Assembly: GCA_947041225.1 (NCBI GenBank)
Contig: CAMRDM010000010.1
Span: forward strand, 1-41,940
Length of the DNA stretch: 41,940 bases
Reading direction: 5' to 3'
Origin: an uncultured Deferribacteraceae bacterium
GTDB taxonomy: Bacteria; Chrysiogenota; Deferribacteres; Deferribacterales; Mucispirillaceae
The notes beneath the pieces are model-generated. The model saw nothing but the letters and a program-made list of their open reading frames with translations. It ran no database searches and had not been told where the DNA came from. This document shows, piece after piece, positions 16,863 to 23,208 of this stretch. Positions within the stretch are counted from its first letter, which is position 1; each line of letters starts with the position of its first letter. A program made the translations under genes and the position numbers.

Positions 16863-17930
16863 ATGGAACAGATGTTTGACTTGTCAGAAAGTTATAATTC
16901 GGATAGCGAAGTTGATATAATTGAACTTGTCGGAATGAAGCTAGGCGATGAAGAATATGCAATTGATGTTTTGAAGATACAGGAAATAATAAAAGCTGTA
17001 GAGATAACGGTAGTTCCACGTTTGGACGACTATATATTAGGCGTGATGAATTTAAGAGGAAAAGTTATCCCAGTTATGGATTTAAGAATAAAGTTTAATC
17101 TTAACAACCATGATTTTGATCAAACGACACGTATTATTGTTGTTCGTTTTGATAGAAGCAATATCGGTTTTGTAGTAGATGAAGTAACGGCTGTTATCCG
17201 TGTTACAAAAGAGATGATAGAACCTGCTCCACCACTTGTAGGCTCTGTTGGACAAGAGTACATATTAGGTATATGTAGATACGATGAGAGACTTGTTATG
17301 ATACTTGATATTGATAGAGTATTGAAAGATGGCAACAGTGTTGGCGATAGCGATCTTAGAAGGATAATGTTAGGTGGTAAGGGCAATAAGGTAAAAGGTA
17401 CAGTTAAGGGTAAGACAGCAGAACCTAAGACGTCAGAACCTAAGTCAGTTGCTACGAACGGCTCAGTTGCTCCATCTAAAGTAGATATAGCTCCAGTGGT
17501 TGATGAAGCTCCACAAGTTCCTGTTGTTGAGGCGAGTATAGGTATCGATCAAGCGATAGAGGAAGAGTTAAGGAAAAGAGAGTTAGAGACAGAGCTTTTA
17601 AATAAGGAGAAGAAATCTGCTCCTGATGTAGAAGCACCTTTATTGAAAGAAGATGCTGATGAAGGCGATGAGTTTGGAAGTATAGATGATATGATAGCAG
17701 CTGAATTATTATCAAGAGAGAAAGAGACTGAAGCTTTAAATATGAAGCGTAGAGGTGGTTCGGTTGAGGATGTTTTAGCTGATGCTGTATCTCAATCTGG
17801 TGTAGAAGAGACTGTTCATGTTTCACAAGATGAGCTAGATTCTTTAATATCAAAAGAACTTAACATGAGAGAGAAAGAGACAGAAGAGCTTAACAAGAAA
17901 AAACGTTTAGATTCAGAAAAAAAAAACTAG
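16863..17930 (+). CDS. cheW: CheW chemotaxis adaptor with repeat-bearing tail
   Basis: 355 residues. Residues 18-155 form a CheW domain with the signature MNLRGKVIPVMDLRIKF (62-78); CheW couples chemoreceptors to the CheA kinase. Ordinary CheW proteins end near residue 160, but this one continues for 200 residues. The tail is low-complexity, charged, and carries three copies of EL-xx-RE-x-ETE-x-LN (within 228-251, 274-297, 325-348). The gene ends in a run of ten A residues (17917-17926), giving GAA AAA AAA AAC TAG. The -1 frame is open across this point into the CheZ gene, so this may be the first half of a fused product. Confidence 0.88.
   Translation: MEQMFDLSESYNSDSEVDIIELVGMKLGDEEYAIDVLKIQEIIKAVEITVVPRLDDYILGVMNLRGKVIPVMDLRIKFNLNNHDFDQTTRIIVVRFDRSNIGFVVDEVTAVIRVTKEMIEPAPPLVGSVGQEYILGICRYDERLVMILDIDRVLKDGNSVGDSDLRRIMLGGKGNKVKGTVKGKTAEPKTSEPKSVATNGSVAPSKVDIAPVVDEAPQVPVVEASIGIDQAIEEELRKRELETELLNKEKKSAPDVEAPLLKEDADEGDEFGSIDDMIAAELLSREKETEALNMKRRGGSVEDVLADAVSQSGVEETVHVSQDELDSLISKELNMREKETEELNKKKRLDSEKKN
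17917..17930 (+). promoter_or_regulatory. Candidate -1 frameshift or slippage site between cheW and cheZ
   Basis: A10 (17917-17926) followed by C contains the in-frame heptamer A AAA AAC (17921-17927), immediately upstream of the TAG stop (17928-17930). A -1 shift re-pairs as AAA AAA and continues CTA GCT CAA with no stop into CheZ. No clear downstream stem-loop or upstream Shine-Dalgarno stimulator was seen, so transcriptional slippage or homopolymer length variation are alternatives. Confidence 0.5.
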
Positions 17931-17971
17931 CTCAAGTTGACGACAGTTTAGGAGTTGGCTTAGTTGACACG

Positions 17972-19009
17972 GTGGATATCTCATCGAGTAATACGGATAT
18001 CTCATTAGGTACAGGTGCTAGTTTATTAGATACAGCAGATAACTTATTAGATACAGCAGATAGTTTGTTAGATACGGCTGATAGTTTACTTAATATATCA
18101 GATATTTCTGTGGATAACAAAATTACAGGACACGCAGCTGTTTCTCTTAATGCCGATGATTATCAGATAGATGATTACGGTGATGATGAGTATCACAGCA
18201 GTGATGATTATTACGATAATTATATCTACCAAGCAGATGTTCAAAAAGAGTTAGATAGCCCAACTAATAGTATCAGTACTGTCTCTATAGATGATCTAGA
18301 TGTAGTCGATTTAACGAAACCAATAGATGTTACAGATAAAGAAGATATTGTAATAGATAAAAAAAATCTACATAAGAGTACAAAAACTGTAGATATAGAT
18401 AAGGATGTTTTTAAATATATGTCAGTAGAAGATCTTAAATTAGCTGCTAAACAAATTATATCAGGCGAGAAGATAGACAACAGTTCACTCAATGTTAAAG
18501 GTGAGGTTGGCGAGTTATTGAGATTAATATCTGAGTTAAAAACAAAGATGGGTGATATCACACCTACTGTTTCAGAGACAAGAGGATCAGTTCCAGATAT
18601 AATGACATCTTTAGTATCAGTTAACAGAACGACTGATGATGCGATAACAAATCTTGTTCAATCGGCAGAAGCGTTACTTGATTACTATAAATTAATTTCA
18701 TCACACACATTAGAGTTAAGAACGGCGTTAAAAAACAGTGATGTTGGAGCGATAAACAATCGTCTTGAGGCTATCGATTCTGTTACAAGCAAAGTTGACA
18801 CGATGGGATTAAGAGTTTTAGAGAGTTTAGAGTTTCAAGATATAACAGAGCAGAAGTTACAGAAAGTAATGTTGTCAATGCGTGAGATAGGCACAGCTTT
18901 AGGTTCGCTAGTTGGTTTTCTACATTTCAACAGTTTCCCTAAGAAAGATGATAGTAAAGATGATAGTGATGATGTAAAAACATTATTAACTGATTTTGGT
19001 TTAAACTAG
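17972..19009 (+). CDS. cheZ: CheZ-type phosphatase of phospho-CheY
   Basis: 345 residues if started at GTG 17972; the frame is open from 17927. The C-terminal half matches CheZ, which dephosphorylates CheY-P. LEFQDITEQKL has the catalytic pair Asp290 and Gln294, equivalent to D143 and Q147 of E. coli CheZ. The final residues DVKTLLTDFGLN resemble the CheY-binding tail. The N-terminal half is an acidic, Asp/Tyr-rich extension. It contains three heptads LLDTADN/S (18-38), encoded by a 21-bp tandem repeat. The GTG lacks a properly placed Shine-Dalgarno (GGAG is 17 nt upstream), which favours translation from cheW by frameshift. The fused product would be 715 residues. Confidence 0.8.
   Translation: MDISSSNTDISLGTGASLLDTADNLLDTADSLLDTADSLLNISDISVDNKITGHAAVSLNADDYQIDDYGDDEYHSSDDYYDNYIYQADVQKELDSPTNSISTVSIDDLDVVDLTKPIDVTDKEDIVIDKKNLHKSTKTVDIDKDVFKYMSVEDLKLAAKQIISGEKIDNSSLNVKGEVGELLRLISELKTKMGDITPTVSETRGSVPDIMTSLVSVNRTTDDAITNLVQSAEALLDYYKLISSHTLELRTALKNSDVGAINNRLEAIDSVTSKVDTMGLRVLESLEFQDITEQKLQKVMLSMREIGTALGSLVGFLHFNSFPKKDDSKDDSDDVKTLLTDFGLN
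18023..18085 (+). repeat. Three 21-bp tandem repeats encoding LLDTADN/S
   Basis: Units 18023-18043, 18044-18064 and 18065-18085 encode the heptad LLDTADN, LLDTADS, LLDTADS, and a partial LL follows. The periodicity of seven with paired Leu suggests an amphipathic helix. Third-position changes (ACA/ACG, GCA/GCT) show the copies are not brand new. Confidence 0.8.
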
Positions 19010-19048
19010 TTTTAACTGTATGAATTCAAGTTATGAAGGTATAATTAA

Positions 19049-20881
19049 ATGGTTATAAAGCACATATTAACAATTTTTGTATTAGGTATAGTTGTGGCTC
19101 TTCCATACGGTTTAGTTACGATCAGTAAGAACTATAAGATAGTATCAAAAAAAGATGATAACCCATCAAATTATATTAACCCATCAAATTTATTAGTAGC
19201 AGATTTATCAACATTAGATTTCAGACTATATGAAAGTAGTCTAATACCTAGCGATAAAAATATTTATATAAGTATAGATGAGCAAGGCGATATAGATAAA
19301 GAGATCGTATTTATTTCAAATGAGTTAAATGATCTGAATGAGCAGTTAGAGAAAGAATTATCTATAAACGATAGTAGCGATCTTTTAAATACTGATAACA
19401 ATATTTATATAAGTGTAGATGAACAAGGTAATATAGATCAAGATACAGTTATTGCAAATAGTGCAGAAGAACAGATATCTATTGTAAAGAGTTATAGCAA
19501 TGAGTGGTTGTCAGTTGAAGAAAGTTCTGATGAAAATATAATGATTGCAGATGTTAATAAAGAGCAGTTTAATAATCAAGATAGTTCAACAGATAAGGTG
19601 CTTATTAATATTGAAAACATAGATGGCAAAATTGTTCAAACTGTAGTAAGTGGTAAGAGTGTTGAAACTGTTGCAGTTGATTTACCGAATGAAACTTTTA
19701 TAAATGATGAGAAGTTTACGACTAGAGGAGTAATTGCATCTACAAACAGTTATAGAGATATTGCGATGAACGAACGAGAGATCTATAGTAGTTTAGATGA
19801 AGTTGATAATAAAGATAAAGTAATTGAAAAAACAGTTATTGCAGAGATAGATAAGGAAGAGTTAAGCGATCAATCTACAGTAATCGAAACGGTATTTGCT
19901 AGAATAGATACTACAGATAATATTAAGGTTGATAGTGTAGAAAAGGTTAATAGTGTAAAAGCTCCGAAAATTATCAAAACCACAAAACCTGTTAAGACGG
20001 CTAAGGTAGAGGAAGCAGTTAATCAAGTTAAGAGTAGAGAGATTGCGAAAACCACAAAACCTGTTAAGACGGTTAAGATAGAGGAAGCAGTTAATCAAGT
20101 TAAGAGTAGAGAGATTACGAAAACCACAAAACCTGTTGAAGCTGAACTGGTTGCAAGTAGTGATGCTGAGATTTTAAGTAGAGATATTGAATTATATAGT
20201 AAGACAGATATGCTAGATACTGCGACGATAGAGATGATCGCATATAGTAATTATATTACAGAAGATATAGAAGCTCATAACAATATTACAGTAGAAGAAG
20301 TAACAGATGTAGCATTAACAGAGTCTAAATCAAATGAGTTACAGCTATCAGAAGCTGAGGCGAAAGCAATAGTTAAGGCAGAGAAAATACAGATAGCGTT
20401 GGCAGAAGCTGAAGCTAAAAAAATACAGTTGACAGAAGCTCGCCAGATTGAAGCAAGAGAGTATGAAGAAGGATTAACTAATTTAGCATTAGCAGGCAAT
20501 ATTACTAAAGAGTTTGCGTTGCTATCACCAAGTTTAGTTAACAGAAGTTTATCTATTGATCTCTCTATAGGCAGAGAAGACATCGAAACTCCAGCAGATA
20601 TTAAAGGTGTTAATAATATTACTACGGATCTTATTTTAACAGATAGCCTTGTAGAGCAGAAAGAAAGAATGGAAGTAATAGTTGTAGATAGACCGAACAT
20701 AGGTAATAAAGATGAAAGTTTTTATTACTCAAAAAAATCTATTTCAACTATCCCATCAACGGTTTTAGGCTCAACCTCAAAAAGTGTTAAGTTGGAAGAA
20801 ATTCGTATTTTAGAGTTAAGTAGGGGTTTTAGATCGGCAGGATTTATCTCTGTACAATCTCCATCGCATCAATGCAGGTAA
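19049..20881 (+). CDS. Large repeat-rich membrane-anchored protein, unknown function
   Basis: 610 residues, not recognised. One N-terminal hydrophobic segment (about 4-25) acts as signal anchor or signal peptide; the rest is hydrophilic and mostly acidic. Internal repeats are IYISxDEQG at 72-80 and 119-127, and a 24-residue repeat (311-334, 335-358, partial 359-363; TTKPVKTAKVEEAVNQ...) coded by 72-bp units. A Glu/Ala-rich coiled-coil-like stretch spans 431-475. It starts 39 bp after cheZ with GAAGG upstream, so it likely belongs to that operon. It ends at TAA (20879-20881), but the same frame is open for 82 more codons through the 42-bp repeats. Confidence 0.7.
   Translation: MVIKHILTIFVLGIVVALPYGLVTISKNYKIVSKKDDNPSNYINPSNLLVADLSTLDFRLYESSLIPSDKNIYISIDEQGDIDKEIVFISNELNDLNEQLEKELSINDSSDLLNTDNNIYISVDEQGNIDQDTVIANSAEEQISIVKSYSNEWLSVEESSDENIMIADVNKEQFNNQDSSTDKVLINIENIDGKIVQTVVSGKSVETVAVDLPNETFINDEKFTTRGVIASTNSYRDIAMNEREIYSSLDEVDNKDKVIEKTVIAEIDKEELSDQSTVIETVFARIDTTDNIKVDSVEKVNSVKAPKIIKTTKPVKTAKVEEAVNQVKSREIAKTTKPVKTVKIEEAVNQVKSREITKTTKPVEAELVASSDAEILSRDIELYSKTDMLDTATIEMIAYSNYITEDIEAHNNITVEEVTDVALTESKSNELQLSEAEAKAIVKAEKIQIALAEAEAKKIQLTEARQIEAREYEEGLTNLALAGNITKEFALLSPSLVNRSLSIDLSIGREDIETPADIKGVNNITTDLILTDSLVEQKERMEVIVVDRPNIGNKDESFYYSKKSISTIPSTVLGSTSKSVKLEEIRILELSRGFRSAGFISVQSPSHQCR
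19979..20136 (+). repeat. 72-bp tandem repeat inside the repeat-rich protein gene
   Basis: Two full units (19979-20050 and 20051-20122) and the start of a third (20123-20136) are nearly identical. Each encodes 24 residues beginning TTKPVK and containing EEAVNQVKSRE. The basic, Pro-containing unit stands out from the acidic rest of the protein. Copy number could vary by recombination or slippage. Confidence 0.9.
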
Positions 20882-21130
20882 CGCACTTACAATTATCTAG
20901 GTTACGTATCAAGTATTAATTATCGAACTTACAATTATCTAGGTTACGTATCAAGTATCAATTATCGCACTTACAATTATCTAGGTTGCTTATCAAGTAT
21001 CAATTATCGCACTTACAATTATCTATGTTACGTATCAAGTATCAATTATCGCACTTACAATTATCTATGTTACGTATCAAGTATTAATTATCGAACTTAC
21101 AATTACTTAGAATTGCTTATCAAGTATTAA
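20882..21130 (+). repeat. Six-copy 42-bp tandem repeat, open in the frame of the upstream gene
   Basis: ACTTAC recurs at 20885, 20927, 20969, 21011, 21053 and 21095, a strict 42-bp period; the sixth copy is degenerate. The block begins directly after the TAA of the 610-residue gene. Read in that gene's frame it has no stop until TAA 21128-21130 and encodes RTYNYLGYVSSINY repeated, with G/C, Y/C and V/L variants. The other two forward frames have stops (TAG in most units, or TAA in copies 1 and 5). Each unit also has two CAATTATC-like motifs. It could be a displaced coding tail, a DNA-binding array, or both. Confidence 0.9.
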
Positions 21131-21277
21131 TCACCTAATTCACAATATTTACCATTACTAGTTTCAATGTTAATCGGCATAGATCTATAAAATAATAGAT
21201 TAGATAGACTTAAAGCAAGCAAGTTTACAAACCATCACATTAAAATAATTACTCTAATTTTCCCTACTTTATATACG
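21131..21277. other. Spacer between the 42-bp repeats and the effector-binding gene
   Basis: No gene is seen. The inverted repeat ATCTAT/ATAGAT (21183-21188 and 21195-21200, 6-nt spacer) is the only structure. It lies downstream of both converging genes and lacks a clear T-run, so it is not called as a terminator. Confidence 0.5.
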
Positions 21278-21688
21278 TTATTTTTTCTCACCGATATATA
21301 TCTCAATTTTTCCATCTGGATAATATTTTTCATAATCAAGAACATAATCTCTTTTAAGTAATAATTTCTCTTCAAGCTTCCAAATCTGTGTCCATGTTTC
21401 AAAAACAGCGTTTTCTGCCTTCGTAGATAGATCAACTTCAAAAATTTTATACGATATATTGTTAGGTATCTCTAATACAGTTGTGCTATCAGTTTCGTTA
21501 TCAGTCCCGATAGATAGCGTATAGTCGCCTTTATAATCACTTTCATAGTTATGATAGACGCCGTATTTTATAGATGATTGAGATTTAGCATTAGCAAGTG
21601 AGCTCCAAGCCTTTGTAATCTTTTCAAATATCAAACTATCTTTAAAATTATTTGTTACACAGTTATCTAATACATAAATTTTGTTCAT
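21278..21688 (-). CDS. GyrI-like / Cass2-type effector-binding domain protein
   Basis: A 136-residue soluble protein similar in pattern to stand-alone AraC effector-binding domains (GyrI-like; integron-associated Cass2 type). KITKAWSSL near the N-terminus, KYGVYHNYESDYKGDYTLSIG in the middle, then IPNNISYKIFEV, a Trp-containing helix (FETWTQIWKLE) and DGKIEIYIGEKK at the end are the characteristic blocks. Such domains bind cationic or amphipathic small molecules. The N-terminus is a little short. AAGGA precedes the ATG on the minus strand. It is the only minus-strand gene called in the window and sits alone between the repeat array and the str operon. Confidence 0.72.
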   Translation of the reverse strand: MNKIYVLDNCVTNNFKDSLIFEKITKAWSSLANAKSQSSIKYGVYHNYESDYKGDYTLSIGTDNETDSTTVLEIPNNISYKIFEVDLSTKAENAVFETWTQIWKLEEKLLLKRDYVLDYEKYYPDGKIEIYIGEKK

Positions 21689-21732
21689 AGATTATCCTTA
21701 TTGTTTGATTTCATTACGTATCAATTACACTG

Positions 21733-21746
21733 TCTATTATAATAGA
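21733..21746 (-). promoter_or_regulatory. 14-bp palindrome over the -10 of the effector-binding gene
   Basis: TCTATTATAATAGA is a perfect palindrome. On the minus strand it contains TATAAT (21741-21736), about 48 nt before the ATG. No good -35 lies at 16-18 bp (only T-rich sequence). An operator that overlaps the -10 would suit autoregulation, but AT-rich palindromes are common in this genome. Confidence 0.35.
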
Positions 21747-21978
21747 TGTAAATCGTTAAAAAAATAAAACTAAAGTAATTATTTATATGAAATTTACTAA
21801 TATTTTATGTGTGGAAAAAATATTTTAATAAAAATATTAGCTCAATTGAAAAACAATACAAGAGTAAAATATCTATATTTGACAAGTATTTATAAATGGT
21901 AACAGTAATTAGTTCGCATGAAAAAATTAAACATTATTATCTGTATAAATAAAAACATTAATGAAATGTAAATAATGC

Positions 21979-22007
21979 TTGCATTTTATTATTATCTGTA
22001 TTATTAT
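21979..22007 (+). promoter_or_regulatory. Possible str operon promoter
   Basis: TTGCAT (21979-21984) and TATTAT (22002-22007) are 17 bp apart. The sequence after the -35 (TTGCATTTTATT) resembles that of the predicted secY promoter (TTGCATTTATT). The surroundings are very AT-rich, so chance matches are likely. Confidence 0.33.
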
Positions 22008-22152
22008 CTTCATCTTGACGAATTTATAGAAACAAACCAGTAAATAATAGTACTCAACTATTTTCACTATTGGACCAACCGTTTAAAGGGTGAGTTTCTG
22101 AAAAACGACAATGTATCAAAGATTATAAAAATTTAGATTGTTTTTAAAAAAT

Positions 22153-22169
22153 TGTTTAGTGACTAAACA
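22153..22169 (+). promoter_or_regulatory. Stem-loop in the rpsL leader
   Basis: TGTTTAG-TGA-CTAAACA is a perfect 7-bp inverted repeat with a 3-nt loop, about 127 nt upstream of rpsL. There is no T-run, so it is not a terminator. It could be a protein-binding site on DNA or a leader RNA element for ribosomal-protein feedback. No family is recognised. Confidence 0.35.
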
Positions 22170-22296
22170 TTGAGAGATCGGTGTCGCTAAATGAGATAGT
22201 TTTATATGTGTTATGTTTTGAGAGCATAGATTAATTATGTCTAGTTCAATTATATAAAAGTATGTTTATATAAGAGTACAGCATGGAGGTGGCATT

Positions 22297-22668
22297 TTGC
22301 CTACATTAAATCAGTTAGTACGTTTTGGTCGTAAATCACAGATACGTAAAACAAAATCACCAGCGTTACAGGGTAATCCACAGCGTAGAGGCGTTTGCGT
22401 AAGAGTTTATACGACTACACCGAAGAAACCTAACTCAGCGTTGCGTAAAGTAGCTCGTGTGCGTTTGACAAACTCAATAGAGGTAACAGCTTATATCCCA
22501 GGTATAGGCCACAATCTTCAAGAGCACTCGGTAGTATTGGTTCGTGGTGGCAGGGTAAAAGATTTACCTGGTGTAAGATATAAAATAGTTCGAGGTGCGT
22601 TAGATACTTCGGGTGTTGCAAACAGAAAGAAGAGTCGTTCAAAATATGGAACGAAGCGTCCTAAATAA
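22297..22668 (+). CDS. rpsL: 30S ribosomal protein S12
   Basis: 123 residues, the normal S12 length, at the decoding centre of the 30S subunit. The conserved [15 protein letters not shown] and [13 protein letters not shown] blocks are intact. They include the Lys and the loop where streptomycin-resistance changes occur in other bacteria; the wild-type residues are present. The start is TTG with a strong GGAGGTGG Shine-Dalgarno 4-10 nt upstream. It is the first gene of the str operon; rpoBC is not adjacent upstream. Confidence 0.97.
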   Translation: MPTLNQLVRFGRKSQIRKTKSPALQGNPQRRGVCVRVYTTTPKKPNSALRKVARVRLTNSIEVTAYIPGIGHNLQEHSVVLVRGGRVKDLPGVRYKIVRGALDTSGVANRKKSRSKYGTKRPK

Positions 22669-22733
22669 ATCTGTTAGCAGTACAGTTTAGTTAAGGTTAC
22701 TAATCATAATCATATATTGGGAGTAATATTTAG

Positions 22734-23204
22734 ATGGCACGTAGAAGAGTCGCAAAAAAAAGAGAAGTTTTACCAGATCCTATATTTAAGGATATATTGA
22801 TAACTAAGTTTATCAATAGTTTAATGTACTCGGGCAAGAAATCAGTTGCCGAGGGAATATTTTACTCAACACTAGATCTTATCAAAGAGCGTACAGGCGA
22901 AGATGGGGTAGAGGTATTTAAGAAAGCAATAGAGAATGTTAAACCAACGTTAGAAGTTAAATCAAGAAGAGTTGGTGGTGCAACATACCAAGTTCCTATA
23001 GAAGTTAGGCTAGTAAGAAAACAAGCTTTATCTATAAGATGGGTAATAACAGCAGCACGTGCACGTAAAGAGAAGACAATGACAGAACGTTTAGCTGGCG
23101 AGTTTATAGATGCAGCATCGAATAAAGGTGTTTCAGTAAAACGTCGTGAAGATATACATCGTATGGCAGAAGCAAACAGAGCTTTCGCACACTTTAGGTG
23201 GTAA
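22734..23204 (+). CDS. rpsG: 30S ribosomal protein S7
   Basis: 156 residues, full length. S7 nucleates assembly of the 30S head by binding the 3' domain of 16S r[17 protein letters not shown] at the N-terminus, [11 protein letters not shown] in the middle and [13 protein letters not shown] at the end are typical. GGGAG precedes the ATG. It follows rpsL by 65 bp and ends 4 nt before the fusA ATG. In E. coli S7 represses its own operon; no equivalent leader was identified here. Confidence 0.97.
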   Translation: MARRRVAKKREVLPDPIFKDILITKFINSLMYSGKKSVAEGIFYSTLDLIKERTGEDGVEVFKKAIENVKPTLEVKSRRVGGATYQVPIEVRLVRKQALSIRWVITAARARKEKTMTERLAGEFIDAASNKGVSVKRREDIHRMAEANRAFAHFRW

Positions 23205-23208
23205 GATA

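Larger units (their letters stand above)
21689..22296. other. Divergent intergenic region before rpsL
   Basis: 608 bp without a supported gene or RNA. It contains the promoter palindrome of the minus-strand gene, a probable str promoter (21979-22007) and a stem-loop (22153-22169), each listed. The 290-nt stretch between that promoter and rpsL would be a long mRNA leader. No tRNA-like fold was recognised. Confidence 0.65.

Noticed and set aside
20885..21136. CRISPR-like array
   Set aside because: The 42-bp units are directly abutting with no unique spacers between repeats, and no cas gene is nearby.
21235..21441. Second minus-strand frame overlapping the effector-binding gene
   Set aside because: It overlaps the better-supported Cass2-like frame, and its composition looks like an out-of-frame translation.
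21879..21884. Perfect TTGACA upstream of rpsL
   Set aside because: No acceptable -10 lies 16-18 bp downstream; the nearby TATAAA is only 6 bp away.
23146..23208. Longer fusA start overlapping rpsG
   Set aside because: The extension translates rpsG codons in another frame; the family N-terminus and a well-spaced Shine-Dalgarno point to ATG 23209.
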